Origin: Bacillota bacterium
GTDB taxonomy: Bacteria; Bacillota; Desulfotomaculia; Desulfotomaculales; VENG01
Reading direction: 5' to 3'
NCBI GenBank assembly: GCA_009711705.1
Contig: VENG01000027.1
Coordinates: 30,929-94,928 of the forward strand
Length of the DNA stretch: 64,000 bases
Shown: positions 52,583 to 61,723 of the stretch, piece by piece
How positions within the stretch are numbered: the first letter of the stretch is position 1
Layout: every line of letters starts with the position of its first letter
Made by a program: the position numbers and the translations under genes
The notes under the pieces: model-generated
What the model was told of the DNA's origin: nothing
Seen by the model: only the letters and a program-made list of their open reading frames with translations
The model's database searches: none

Positions 52583-53737
52583 ATGGCTAAAGTTGAACTA
52601 ACAGCCACGGCCACGTTCGGCCTGGAAGCTGTAGTGGCAAGGGAAATAAATGTACTGGGGTATGAAAACCTAAAAACCGAAAACGGTAAAGTTACCTTTG
52701 TGGCCAACGAGCAGGCCATTTGCAGGACCAACCTGTGGTTGCGGTCCGCCGACCGGGTACTGGTTAAAATGGGGGAGTTCGAAGCCCTAAGCTTTGAAGA
52801 ATTGTTTCAACAGACCAAAGCCCTGCCCTGGGACCAGTGGCTCCCGGCAAATGCCCGCTTTCCGGTTAAAGGGAAATCGATCAAATCACAACTTTATAGC
52901 GTTCCTGATTGCCAGGCCATAGTCAAAAAAGCCATAGTGGAAAAAATGAAAGAGACCTACTGCCGGGATTGGTTCGAAGAAACGGGACCTACTTTTACCA
53001 TAGAGGTGGCAATTCTCAAGGATATAGTTACCCTGACCATTGACACCAGCGGGCCGGGGTTGCATAAAAGAGGCTATAGAAAGCTGTCCGCCGAAGCTCC
53101 TTTAAAGGAAACCCTGGCCGCAGCCATGATTTCTTTAAGCAGGTGGCAACCGGAAAGAACACTTATTGACCCCTTTTGCGGGTCCGGTACCATCCCCATC
53201 GAAGCAGCTTTAATTGGACAAAACATAGCCCCCGGGCTGAACCGCAAATTTGCGGCAGAAGAATGGCCTAACATTCCCACGCAATACTGGGAGCAAGCCA
53301 GGGAAGAGGCCCGTGATTTAGCTAAGCGCGATAAGCCCCTGCGCATCATAGGCTCAGACATCGACAAAAGGGTTCTCGACCTGGCCCGTTACCATGCCCG
53401 CCAGGCGGGGGTAGAAAAGCAGATACACTTTCAACAACAGTCCGCGGTAGACTTAAGTTCCAAATTTAAATACGGCTACATCATATGCAACCCGCCTTAC
53501 GGGGAAAGAAGCGGGGAGAAAAAGGAAGTTGAACACCTCTACCGGGAAATAGGTAAGACATTTAAAGGATTGGATACCTGGTCCATATATTTGCTCACAG
53601 CTAATGAAAATTTCGAAGCACTTTTCGGGCGCCAGGCGAATAAGAAGCGAAAGCTCTATAACGGCCGCATCAAGGTGGACTTTTACCAGTTTTTCGGTCC
53701 CCGCCCGCCCAAGGGACTAAAAATCGATCACACTTAA
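52583..53737 (+). CDS. THUMP-domain class I rRNA methyltransferase (RlmL/YpsC-like)
   Basis: 384 residues. N-terminal THUMP (residues ~1-160; FGLEAVVAREINVLGYEN), then SAM-binding IDPFCGSGTIPIEAALIGQNIAPG and catalytic ICNPPYGERSG, the NPPY of N2-guanine methyltransferases. Likely methylates 23S rRNA G2445-type position (RlmL N-terminal half). Start ATG with GAGGTGGG upstream. Stand-alone, terminator at 53736. Confidence 0.88.
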   Translation: MAKVELTATATFGLEAVVAREINVLGYENLKTENGKVTFVANEQAICRTNLWLRSADRVLVKMGEFEALSFEELFQQTKALPWDQWLPANARFPVKGKSIKSQLYSVPDCQAIVKKAIVEKMKETYCRDWFEETGPTFTIEVAILKDIVTLTIDTSGPGLHKRGYRKLSAEAPLKETLAAAMISLSRWQPERTLIDPFCGSGTIPIEAALIGQNIAPGLNRKFAAEEWPNIPTQYWEQAREEARDLAKRDKPLRIIGSDIDKRVLDLARYHARQAGVEKQIHFQQQSAVDLSSKFKYGYIICNPPYGERSGEKKEVEHLYREIGKTFKGLDTWSIYLLTANENFEALFGRQANKKRKLYNGRIKVDFYQFFGPRPPKGLKIDHT

Positions 53738-53762
53738 AAAAGGGGGACAGTCCCCCTTTTTT
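53736..53762. terminator. Bidirectional GGGGGACAGTCCCCC terminator
   Basis: AAAAAAGGGGGACAGTCCCC with T-run, overlapping the stops of both convergent genes. Confidence 0.85.
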
Positions 53763-54108
53763 AATCTTTAAACCAGGACACTGCGAATTTGCTGGTAATG
53801 GGATAATGGTAATATTCGCCGGAAAGGCACTTTATAATTGCTATAATAGCAAAAATACTATAAATAAGGCCTAGAATAACCATCGGAATAATCAATAAAA
53901 AACCTATCAGGATAGCGCAAGATATTCCCACCACCACACCCAATATAAGGCCGATAATGTGCATGGCCAGGGACTCTCTAGCATGGTGATTTACAAACTG
54001 ATCATCCTTTTTTAGTAGATAAACTAACAATGGTACAACAATGGGTAGGCCAATAAACATGGACCCGTGGCACAAAGCCCCTAAAAGTTTGCTCTCCGAA
54101 GACACCAA
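53761..54108 (-). CDS. DUF4870 (Tic20-like) membrane protein
   Basis: 115 residues with three hydrophobic helices (LLGALCHGSMFIGLPIVVPLL, HIIGLILGVVVGISCAILIG, PMVILGLIYSIFAIIAIIK). VYLLKKDDQFVNHHARESLAMH is the family signature ('F--HHARESLNF'). Function unknown. TTG 54108 (GGAGGT 6 bases upstream) or GTG 54105 may be the start. Confidence 0.75.
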   Translation of the reverse strand: MVSSESKLLGALCHGSMFIGLPIVVPLLVYLLKKDDQFVNHHARESLAMHIIGLILGVVVGISCAILIGFLLIIPMVILGLIYSIFAIIAIIKCLSGEYYHYPITSKFAVSWFKD

Positions 54109-54221
54109 AATTCCACCTCCCCTCTCTTTTCAAATTATTCGACTGCTCCTGACAAATCCCCTCTTAACCGGCATTTATTTTTGGTTTCCGGGACATGTTA
54201 CGCACCCTTTTTAAATTACCC

Positions 54222-54250
54222 TTGACACGAAGGCTATTTACCTGTAATTT
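54222..54250 (+). promoter_or_regulatory. Promoter of the T-box leader
   Basis: TTGACA (54222-54227), 17 bases, TAATTT (54245-54250). Start near 54257. Confidence 0.6.
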
Positions 54251-54280
54251 ATAGTTAATTGAAAACTATATCTAAAAGCC

Positions 54281-54545
54281 ATGACGGGGAAAAGTAGCCG
54301 GGCCCCATCTCTCCAGGGAGGAAGCGCCGTGACTGGAAGCGTTTCCAGAGAATGATCCGTTGAAGTTCTCCCCCGAGTTGCCGGGCTGAAACCGCGCGTG
54401 CAAGTAGGTCCGGACGGAAATTTCCACCGTTAAAAGGAAAGGGGTATTAGGACCTTTTCCCGTACCCTTTTTAAGAGTGGGTTTATATAACCAACTAGGG
54501 TGGTACCGCGAGCTTTTCGTCCCTTCGGATGAAAAGCTTTTTTTA
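54281..54545 (+). promoter_or_regulatory. T-box riboswitch, module 1 (Stem I plus first antiterminator/terminator)
   Basis: Stem I base CGGGGA (54285-54290) pairs with TCCCCCG (54369-54375); inside are AAAGTAG on one side and GAAGTTC (54362-54368) on the other, giving the GAA-specifier pattern. The T-box AGGGTGGTACCGCGAGC is at 54497-54513; a terminator stem AGCTTTTC/GAAAAGCT with T7 follows (54511-54545). Specifier read strictly after GAA is GUU (Val); one base on it is UUC (Phe), which fits the aromatic gene downstream. Uncharged tRNA would allow read-through. Confidence 0.85.
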
Positions 54546-54600
54546 ATGGGGTTTACCCTTTAGAAACGGTTCCCTTATCCTATAGTGGGTTATGATATTA

Positions 54601-54665
54601 CCAATCAAGGTGGTACCGCGGAAGTCCGTACTTTCGTCCTTGTCAGGACTTGCGGGCTTTTTTTA
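54601..54665 (+). promoter_or_regulatory. T-box riboswitch, module 2 (second antiterminator/terminator without own Stem I)
   Basis: Second T-box AAGGTGGTACCGCGGAAG at 54607-54624, followed by a terminator AAGTCC/GGACTT with extension CCGC/GCGG and T7 (to 54665). Only ~60 bases separate it from module 1, too short for a Stem I. A double-gated leader ending 29 bp before the PaaK start. Confidence 0.8.
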
Positions 54666-54693
54666 GTTTAAGAAAATTAAGGAGTGGGATAGG

Positions 54694-56004
54694 ATGGGAT
54701 TACTAAAGTATTGGGATGAAAAACATGAAACCATGTCCAGGCAGGATATCGAACAATTACAATTAAGTCGTCTGCAAGAGACTGTCAACAAGGTAAATAA
54801 AACTGTACCCTTCTACCAAAAGGCATTTAAAGAAAAAGGCATTGAACCGGGTGACATTAAAAGTCTGGATGACCTGAAGCACCTACCGTTCACCTCCAAG
54901 CAGGACCTGCGGGACCAGTATCCCTATGGCCTGTTCGCTGTACCCATGGATGATGTAGTAAGACTCCACGCATCATCAGGTACCACAGGAAAACCTACGG
55001 TAGTTGGTTATACCGCGGGAGATATCCAAACGTGGTCCAACCTCATTGCCAGGTGCCTGGTTATTGGCGGCGGTGATAGAAAAAGCGTGGTCCAAAATGC
55101 TTACGGCTATGGCTTATTCACCGGCGGTATGGGTGTACATTACGGTGCCGAGTGTCTGGGCGCCACTGTTGTCCCCATCTCCGGTGGTAATACCGGAAGG
55201 CAGCTGATGCTGATGCAGGATTTTGCAACCACTATTCTTACCTGCACTCCGTCTTACGCCTTGTACCTGGGCGACTCCGGTGCCGAGGCCGGATTAGACT
55301 TTCGATCCTTACCCCTTAGAACCGGCATATTCGGCGCGGAACCCTGGTCCGAAAACATGCGTAAACAGCTAGAGGAAAAATTAAACATAACCGCCCTGGA
55401 CATATACGGCCTCAGTGAAGTAATGGGCCCAGGGGTAGCCATGGAATGCCCGGTTAAACAGGGCTCACATATTTTTGAAGATCATTTCATTGCCGAAGTT
55501 ATTGATCCTGATACCGGAGAACATCTACCACCCGGCGAACAAGGAGAGCTTGTCCTCACAACCATAACCAAGGAAGCCCTTCCTGTTATTCGCTACCGCA
55601 CCCGGGACATTACCGTACTGGATTACGACAAATGTGAGTGCGGCAGGACCCACGTGCGCATGAAGCGGGTAACCGGTAGGACCGATGATATGTTGATCAT
55701 CCGCGGCGTAAATGTATTCCCCTCCCAGGTAGAAAGCGTACTGTTGGAGTTCGGGGAGGCAGAACCGCACTATATGATCGAAGTCTACCGCAAAGGTGAG
55801 TTGGACACCATGGAAATCCAGGTGGAACTTTCCGAGAAAATGTTTTCGGATACCATTCGCAACCTGGAAGGTTTGGAACACCGCATTAGGTCCAGGATAT
55901 TAAGTGTATTAAATATAAGTGCTCGTGTTAAGTTTGTAGAATCAAAATCCCTTCCCAGGAGTGAAGGTAAAGCAAAACGCGTGATTGATCACCGCAAGCT
56001 TTAA
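54694..56004 (+). CDS. paaK: Phenylacetate-CoA ligase (PaaK family)
   Basis: 436 residues of the AMP-forming family. AMP-binding [17 protein letters not shown] near 90-105, [17 protein letters not shown], and [21 protein letters not shown], the PaaK C-terminal Cys motif, with lysine in [13 protein letters not shown] near the end. Makes phenylacetyl-CoA (or arylacetyl-CoA) from the acid, CoA and ATP. Behind a T-box, a biosynthetic role seems likelier than breakdown: reductive carboxylation of arylacetyl-CoA to the keto acid precursor of phenylalanine (established in some anaerobes, inferred here). GGAGTGGG ribosome site. Confidence 0.92.
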   Translation: MGLLKYWDEKHETMSRQDIEQLQLSRLQETVNKVNKTVPFYQKAFKEKGIEPGDIKSLDDLKHLPFTSKQDLRDQYPYGLFAVPMDDVVRLHASSGTTGKPTVVGYTAGDIQTWSNLIARCLVIGGGDRKSVVQNAYGYGLFTGGMGVHYGAECLGATVVPISGGNTGRQLMLMQDFATTILTCTPSYALYLGDSGAEAGLDFRSLPLRTGIFGAEPWSENMRKQLEEKLNITALDIYGLSEVMGPGVAMECPVKQGSHIFEDHFIAEVIDPDTGEHLPPGEQGELVLTTITKEALPVIRYRTRDITVLDYDKCECGRTHVRMKRVTGRTDDMLIIRGVNVFPSQVESVLLEFGEAEPHYMIEVYRKGELDTMEIQVELSEKMFSDTIRNLEGLEHRIRSRILSVLNISARVKFVESKSLPRSEGKAKRVIDHRKL

Positions 56005-56113
56005 ATGAAAGTGAAAAAATTTGTTCTTTATAACAGGATTTTAAATATGGTTGGATAATTGGTACAAAGAGAGGCTACAACAATGGTATTTAAACTAGCA
56101 TCGGAGGTATATT

Positions 56114-56575
56114 ATGTCTAAGATTCTTGGCAACACGCTACCACCGGAAGTTAAGGATTTATTTAACCAGGAATCAACCACAGTGGTGTTATCCACCGTT
56201 ACATCCGAGGGTTATCCCCACGCCATGCCGGTACATCTTCTTTGTGCGCCGGACGAAAAAACAATATTAATCGGCCTGGTTAAAAATCATCAAACCACAT
56301 TAAATATTAAAGACAACGGTAAAGTGATAGTTACTGTTTTAGATGGCGAAGACATAGCGGTAGGCATTAAAGGAACGGCCAAGATTAAACAGGAACCCAT
56401 GGATGCCAATAAAGCCATGGTCGCCATCGAGATTGAGGTAACGGAGGTCAAGAGCGACACCACCCCCACCGTTATAGTTACGGGCGGAGTAAGTTTTAAG
56501 CACCGCTCCGAAAAAACTGCAGCATTCTTCAGAACTTGTTTTGACGAACTATATAATATCGGTGGCATAAATTAA
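56114..56575 (+). CDS. Pyridoxamine-phosphate-oxidase-like FMN-binding protein
   Basis: 153 residues; split-barrel: SKILGNTLPPEVKDLFNQEST, VVLSTVTSEGYPHAMPVHLL, ILIGLVKNHQTTLNIKDNGK. This is the PPOX/general stress family that binds FMN or F420. GGAGGT precedes ATG by 7. A perfect hairpin follows the stop. Possibly part of the PaaK operon. Confidence 0.82.
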   Translation: MSKILGNTLPPEVKDLFNQESTTVVLSTVTSEGYPHAMPVHLLCAPDEKTILIGLVKNHQTTLNIKDNGKVIVTVLDGEDIAVGIKGTAKIKQEPMDANKAMVAIEIEVTEVKSDTTPTVIVTGGVSFKHRSEKTAAFFRTCFDELYNIGGIN

Positions 56576-56590
56576 AAATTAAGGATGTAA

Positions 56591-56618
56591 AGAGGCGCGG
56601 ATTACCGCGCCTCTTTCA
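56591..56618 (+). terminator. Terminator after the PPOX gene
   Basis: AGAGGCGCGG and CCGCGCCTCT around ATTA, then TTTC. Perfect 10-bp stem. Confidence 0.85.
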
Positions 56619-56829
56619 TTTAACAACTTCCACTCCTATAAGCGAGTATATCAACGCATAGCAAAAGAGATTAGCGTGTTAATAATTTGTACCAGTCACA
56701 TAAACGCCAATAAACACATGTACGAGACTGTGCGCATTCTACCGGTTTGCTTGTTACACCCACGGATAGTATGATAAATGTGAAGTAACTGATCACCAAA
56801 TTAACGGAATTGCAGGAGGTTTGAAATTC

Positions 56830-57438
56830 ATGCTCGCTAATGCGGGAGAAACAGGCGAATGTGACCGACGGTGTAGTTTAGTAACAGATTTTAAAATTCA
56901 CAAACTCAACCAGCCAGGCGCGCAAATAACAGAAATGGCGGATGTATACAGGAAAGCGTACAGAAAGTATCCTGAATATGCGGACACCCTGGGCAAAGGT
57001 GTTTTTGGCTACCTGAAATCTTTTTGGGAAGAAAGTTCTCCGGAAGTGCTGGTTGCTGAAAGCGAGGGAGAAATGCTCGGCTTTATAATAGTAGACCGGT
57101 GTTGGCAAATTCGTAACAAAGAACCTTTAGGGGAAGTGCACGAATTTGTCATTGATTACGAACACCGGGGCCGTCGCCTTGGTTCAACCTTGCTAACAGC
57201 GGGAATCGATTTCGTAGAAAACCACGGTACAGGAAAAATAGGCCTTTGGGTAGGCAACCATAATAAACCCGCTCTGTCGCTTTATAAAAAATACGGTTTT
57301 AAAAAGTTGTTTAGTGAAAAGAAATGGACAAAGATGGAGAGACATGGGATAAAGAAGAATCAGGGACCCAATAGAAGGATTCTAACTAAACGTATGTATA
57401 ATGAATCTGAAATTCCAAACAGTAGAGCGGCACTTTAA
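56830..57438 (+). CDS. GNAT acetyltransferase (RimI-like)
   Basis: 202 residues from ATG 56830 (AGGAGG 10 bases upstream; TTG 56821 abuts it). Acetyl-CoA motif FVIDYEHRGRRLGSTLLTAG and NHNKPALSLYKKYGFKKLF at the end are RimI-like. An N-terminal ~40-residue Cys-bearing extension (ECDRRCSL) and a basic tail are unusual. Converges with the HTH gene, one base apart. Confidence 0.8.
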   Translation: MLANAGETGECDRRCSLVTDFKIHKLNQPGAQITEMADVYRKAYRKYPEYADTLGKGVFGYLKSFWEESSPEVLVAESEGEMLGFIIVDRCWQIRNKEPLGEVHEFVIDYEHRGRRLGSTLLTAGIDFVENHGTGKIGLWVGNHNKPALSLYKKYGFKKLFSEKKWTKMERHGIKKNQGPNRRILTKRMYNESEIPNSRAAL

Positions 57439-57439
57439 T

Positions 57440-58030
57440 TTAAAGTGACCGCTTTTTTGGTTCCTTAGCAAAAATAATATTAGCCCAATTTTTCCACCAT
57501 GGCTTTCTTCTGTTTTTGGTGCCGGCTGCTGCATCCCTCCAAGAGGAAATAAATTCTAACATTACCTTCTCCCTGGCCTCCATGCGCTCCATCACGTCCT
57601 TTTGCTGCTGATGCAGATGGTTTTCCAATTCCCTGATTCGGGCTTCGTACCGATCCCTTTCCCGTTCTCTTTCCTCTCTCAACCTAGAAACCTCTTCGTC
57701 TAAAAAACAAGCACGTGCTTCCGCCTGACCGGCCCGGTAAATAGCACCGTGCAATTTATCCTGTACTCCTTCTACATAGTCCCACGGGATCAAATCAATC
57801 GATGTACCTTCGTTTCCCTTTCCTTTTCGGCCATCACACTGCTCCGCCTGCACATTATTTCCCCGGCGCGCATCTACCCAAGCATCCAGTGCCCCTTGGG
57901 TCACCTGATACTTTCCCCGCGGGCCGGGATCCTTAGAAGCCGTTAGCTTTCCTGCCTGAATGGCGTTTCTGACAGTTGTAGCAGAAACGCCAACCAAGTC
58001 AGCAACTTGTGATATAGTGTATACGCGCAC
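57440..58030 (-). CDS. HTH_17/MerR-like DNA-binding protein with coiled-coil tail
   Basis: 196 residues. N-terminal YTISQVADLVGVSATTVRNA, then AGKLTASKDPGPRGKYQVTQGALDAWVDAR: an excisionase/helix-turn-helix domain. Residues ~100-165 are a strongly charged coiled coil (EVSRLREERERERDRYEARIR...). Basic C-terminus (KNRRKPWWKNW). Similar to KfrA/phage-like or plasmid-type regulators, but no plasmid neighbours. Start ATG-type (CAT at the gene edge) with GGGGG. Function unknown. Confidence 0.7.
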   Translation of the reverse strand: MRVYTISQVADLVGVSATTVRNAIQAGKLTASKDPGPRGKYQVTQGALDAWVDARRGNNVQAEQCDGRKGKGNEGTSIDLIPWDYVEGVQDKLHGAIYRAGQAEARACFLDEEVSRLREERERERDRYEARIRELENHLHQQQKDVMERMEAREKVMLEFISSWRDAAAGTKNRRKPWWKNWANIIFAKEPKKRSL

Positions 58031-58153
58031 TGGTTTTCCCCCTTACAAACCACGGTATGGACATCATTTTGCAATTATTCTATATCCAACCATTATTTTC
58101 CTTTAATTGGCAAATAATTATATAAATTTACTTCCGAATACGCCTTAAGGGGA

Positions 58154-58203
58154 GAAAAAAAGGACCAAGCTACTTTTAGGCAAAATGTAAAAAAGTAGCC
58201 TGG
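58154..58203 (-). terminator. Terminator of the M20 hydrolase gene
   Basis: CCAGGCTACTTTT and AAAAGTAGCTTGG form a 13-bp stem with a GU pair, with TCCTTTTTTT after it on the minus strand. Confidence 0.8.
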
Positions 58204-58211
58204 CCTCTTTT

Positions 58212-59336
58212 TTATTGCTTTAATTGGTGCGACCGCGATATTAAGCTGGTAAACACTTGCGCCGCCTTCACTACTTCCGGTAAATCAACGTACTCCTCCT
58301 CGGTATGGCTTAACGCTAAATTACCAGGACCGAAAACCAAAGACTTGGTACCGGCATTATTAAGGTTTTCCGCGTCCGTCCAGCTATGAATGGCACCCAG
58401 GCAGGGTTCTTCGTGCAAAGCCTCTTTATAACATGATTGCATCAAATTAACGATGGGCTCAGTCTCACTGATTTGGTAAGCACCGGATACTTCCAGCCAC
58501 TTACTGTCCACCCCGTCGTATTTATTGATCAGGTTATCAACTGCAGTTTGCACATCCGCGGGCTCCTCATCCGGTAACACCCGAAAATCCAGGAGTAGGT
58601 CGCACTGCCTGGGAACCGCCATTTCTCTGCTGCCGGCGTTTATCATCTGCAGGTTATACCCTCCATGGCCGGCCAATCTGTGCCGACGGTTCAGGACAGG
58701 AAGTCGATCAATCTTTTCCAACATATCCATAGCCCGCAGCGCTGCATTATATCCACTTTCAAACTCTCCACCGTGGGCAGATCGGCCGTAAACGCGAAGC
58801 TGCATAATCACCGAGCCGGACTGGGCCGTACATATTTTCAAATCGGTGGGCTCAATGACCACCGCGGCATGACCACCCAGACGGGCTAACTCCTCTGACC
58901 CACGGCCCTCCCGCTCTTCATCCACAGTGAAGGCAAAAGTTATAGGAGGCATCCCGGAATCTTTCATGTAACTATGATGAAAAAGTTCATCCATGGCCGC
59001 CAGTAAGGCAGCCGTTCCTCCTTTTACATCTGCCGCCCCCCGGCCGTAAAACCGCTCCCCGTCAATTTCGTAACGGCAGGTACTACCGTTGATTTCGTCC
59101 GGCACGGTATCGGTATGTACAGTAATAATCAAGCCGGGTTCCGGCAAGGGATTAACCAATAAATTATAGCGAACACCTATTACTTCTTGATGTTCCGTCC
59201 GAAAGCCCATTTCCCGGCACCTTTTCTCCAAGTAGGCGAGTATTTCCGTCTCATCGCCGCTGACACTACTAATTTCAAGAAGACGCCGCAGCTCTGTGCC
59301 TGCGACAGATGCCAAGCTATTACTCTTTATAACCAA
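58212..59336 (-). CDS. M20 family metallopeptidase/deacylase (ArgE/DapE-like)
   Basis: 374 residues. Zinc site VHTDTVPDEI (His), GRGAADVKGGTA (Asp), and FTVDEEREGRGSEEL (Glu-Glu); VVIEPTDLKICTAQSG and the lid residues ARSAHGGEFE follow. It hydrolyses N-acyl amino acids such as acetylornithine or succinyl-diaminopimelate; substrate unsure. TTG start directly follows TAA of the histidine kinase (TAATTG), ribosome site GGAGGG; thus coupled. Confidence 0.85.
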   Translation of the reverse strand: MVIKSNSLASVAGTELRRLLEISSVSGDETEILAYLEKRCREMGFRTEHQEVIGVRYNLLVNPLPEPGLIITVHTDTVPDEINGSTCRYEIDGERFYGRGAADVKGGTAALLAAMDELFHHSYMKDSGMPPITFAFTVDEEREGRGSEELARLGGHAAVVIEPTDLKICTAQSGSVIMQLRVYGRSAHGGEFESGYNAALRAMDMLEKIDRLPVLNRRHRLAGHGGYNLQMINAGSREMAVPRQCDLLLDFRVLPDEEPADVQTAVDNLINKYDGVDSKWLEVSGAYQISETEPIVNLMQSCYKEALHEEPCLGAIHSWTDAENLNNAGTKSLVFGPGNLALSHTEEEYVDLPEVVKAAQVFTSLISRSHQLKQ

Positions 59337-60398
59337 TTAATTTCCACCCTCCGCTTGATATGCTGGCAGATTAATAATAAACCTGGCCCCCTGACCTTGC
59401 TCACTTTCCACCTTTATTTTACCCTTATGGCCGTGCACTATCCTCTGGGAAATGGCCAAACCGAGGCCTGTCCCACCCTCTTTGGTGGAATAAAACGGTG
59501 TAAAAATGTTTTCCGACACCCCAGGGGGTATACCGGGTCCGTTATCCACAACCTGTAAATAGGCCCAGTCCCGATCAATTTTCGTTATCACCTTAAGTTC
59601 ACCTTCAGGTGGAAGTACATCTATAGCATTATTAATGAGATTTATGAGTACCTGTTTCAAGGATGCCTCTTCACCTGAAACCCAGGCATTTTTACAACAA
59701 TCGAGTTCTAATCTAATTCCTTTTTGGCATACACGATGGCTGACTACTGCAGCAATTGATTCTACCAATTTATTTAGATCTAAGGGTTCCATATTCTTTG
59801 GGTTTAACTTTGCCAGCTGTAAAAAGTCGTTGGTAAGGTTATTTAACCTCTCTAATTCATCCTTCATTATAGAACAGTAATCCATTACTTTCTGCCCGGA
59901 CAAATTTTGATTTTGGGCCTTTTGTTCCATGAATTGCAGGTATCCCTTTATAGAGGCCAGCGGATTGCGAATTTCATGGGCCATCCCCGCTGCCATTTCC
60001 CCCATCAGGGAAAGCTTGGCACCTTCCCGCAGCTGATACTCCATCTCGTGAAAGACAGTAATATCCTTAAAGATACCTGCAGCCCCAAGTACATTTCCAT
60101 TATCGTCTCGTAGTAAAAGAGTATCGGTAATAATTTTTCTATTATTAAAACGCCTCTTTTTATATCCAATATCTTTAAACTCACGGCCGGTTTGCAAAGT
60201 GATGAGGGTAAAGCGTTCTTCGGGCGGCATAGGAAATGCGTCTGAGTAATACGCCCCCTTAATTTCCGCAAAGGTAACACCAAGCAGCTCTTCCCCTACC
60301 CGGTTCAAATAACTAATACACCCTTGACGGTCAATAATGACCACCGCGGAATTCATTGAATCTAATACTGTTTTAAATAGTTTTTTTTCATTGCCCAT
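59337..60398 (-). CDS. PAS-domain sensor histidine kinase (NtrB-like)
   Basis: 353 residues. N-terminal PAS (~5-115; VLDSMNSAVVIIDRQGC, LGAAGIFKDIT), dimerisation H-box MAAGMAHEIRNPLASIKGYLQFM (split; His in AHEIRNP), then HATPase with LINNAIDVLPPEG, VVDNGPGIPPG, GGTGLGLAISQRI. No membrane helix, so cytoplasmic. No response regulator nearby (orphan). TTG/ATG of the next gene follows directly. Confidence 0.9.
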   Translation of the reverse strand: MGNEKKLFKTVLDSMNSAVVIIDRQGCISYLNRVGEELLGVTFAEIKGAYYSDAFPMPPEERFTLITLQTGREFKDIGYKKRRFNNRKIITDTLLLRDDNGNVLGAAGIFKDITVFHEMEYQLREGAKLSLMGEMAAGMAHEIRNPLASIKGYLQFMEQKAQNQNLSGQKVMDYCSIMKDELERLNNLTNDFLQLAKLNPKNMEPLDLNKLVESIAAVVSHRVCQKGIRLELDCCKNAWVSGEEASLKQVLINLINNAIDVLPPEGELKVITKIDRDWAYLQVVDNGPGIPPGVSENIFTPFYSTKEGGTGLGLAISQRIVHGHKGKIKVESEQGQGARFIINLPAYQAEGGN

Positions 60399-60442
60399 TT
60401 TATTACACTCTCCTGAAATGCTGCAATGCTTTTTTCGTTACT

Positions 60443-61561
60443 TTATTTATCTAAAAGTGCCCTGAACTTCTTTTTGCGTTCAACATCCCAGGCAGCACAT
60501 ATGGCTGGCTTTTGCTGCATTACTAGACTAAGACAGGAGTCACATTTGGTGCGGCACAGGTTAATTTCATGATCTCTTTCTTCTTTTGCCTTGCGCGGCC
60601 ATTCGGGATCAGCCAAAAGAACCCTGGACAGCCCGATCAAATCAGCCTGACCGGAATCAATAACTATTTCCGCCGCAGCAGGGGTGGCTATGCGTCCCGC
60701 GGCAACAACCGGTATATTCACCACTTCCTTTACGGCACCTGCGTAATCAACCATATAGTTTTCCTGCTCAGAAAGGTCTATTTTATCTTCGGTGAACATT
60801 GATTCATAAAGGCCTGCTGTTACAGACAGATATGCCACTCCCACTGCGCTGAGTTTTGCGGCGTAAACTTTTGCCTCTGTTAGCTGCAATCCATCATTCA
60901 TCCATTCATCTGCCATAAACCGGTATCCAACAGGATAGCCGGCACCTACAGCATCCTTCACTGCTTGTACCAGCTCCAAACCAAAACGCATCCTATTTTC
61001 CAGACTGCCTCCATACCCGTCATTGCGCTTGTTGGTGCGAGGCGAAAGAAACTGAGCAGGTAAATAACCCGTAGCCCCGTGTATTTCCACGCCGTCAAAA
61101 CCAGCCCTTTTTACCCGCAGGGCAGCCTGCGCATACATTTGGATTACCTCTTTTATGTCATCAAAGGTCATTTCACGGGGTTCGGGCCAGTCGAAGGCCC
61201 GTATGGGCGAAGGCGCAATTAGATTAGGGTTAGTGGAATAGCGACCGCCGTGATTTATTTGGCAGAAGGCAGCGGCCCCCCCTTCTTTAATCACACCGCA
61301 TAGCTTCGTTAAACCCGGCAGGAAATTGTCATGGTCTACGCGCAGAAGCCTGCCGAACCATGAGCGTTCATGATCGATAATACAGTTTTCCACCACCACC
61401 ATACCTGCTCCAGCGGCTCCCATATCTCTGTAATGTTCATAGGTTGCATCACTTGCTGTACCGTCAAGGTTATTATAAGCTACAAATGTAGGAGTCATGG
61501 TAATTCGGCTGCTTAATTGACATCCGCCTAGATTAATGGGCTGAAAAAGAACCGATCTCAA
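60443..61561 (-). CDS. Old Yellow Enzyme/2,4-dienoyl-CoA reductase-like flavoprotein, N-terminal part only
   Basis: 372 residues. (beta/alpha)8 FMN domain: MTPTFVAYNNLDGTASDATY, QINHGGRYS, EIHGATGYLPAQFLSPRTN, VAAGRIATP. C-terminal cysteines CRTKCDSCLSLVMQQKPAICAAW (split: CRTKCDSC + AICAAW) form the [4Fe-4S] motif of 2,4-dienoyl-CoA reductase, but the usual C-terminal FAD/NADPH domain is absent. It likely reduces an enoyl or enone substrate using another electron donor. Fits the neighbouring enoyl-CoA and PaaK genes. Confidence 0.85.
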   Translation of the reverse strand: MRSVLFQPINLGGCQLSSRITMTPTFVAYNNLDGTASDATYEHYRDMGAAGAGMVVVENCIIDHERSWFGRLLRVDHDNFLPGLTKLCGVIKEGGAAAFCQINHGGRYSTNPNLIAPSPIRAFDWPEPREMTFDDIKEVIQMYAQAALRVKRAGFDGVEIHGATGYLPAQFLSPRTNKRNDGYGGSLENRMRFGLELVQAVKDAVGAGYPVGYRFMADEWMNDGLQLTEAKVYAAKLSAVGVAYLSVTAGLYESMFTEDKIDLSEQENYMVDYAGAVKEVVNIPVVAAGRIATPAAAEIVIDSGQADLIGLSRVLLADPEWPRKAKEERDHEINLCRTKCDSCLSLVMQQKPAICAAWDVERKKKFRALLDK

Positions 61562-61723
61562 TTTTAAAACCTCCTCAGTAGCTGGAATTATTAGATTAGT
61601 TTATAATTTCAATATACTAGATATATATTGGAAATCCTTCACTGGAGAGGAAATTGTTTATGATATATTTTATGATATAATCAAAAAGACAAAGAGCCAG
61701 AGTACTCTATGGGAGGTTTTAAT

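Noticed and set aside
57440..58030. Mobile-element remnant because of the excisionase-like HTH
   Set aside because: No integrase, att site or atypical base composition nearby.
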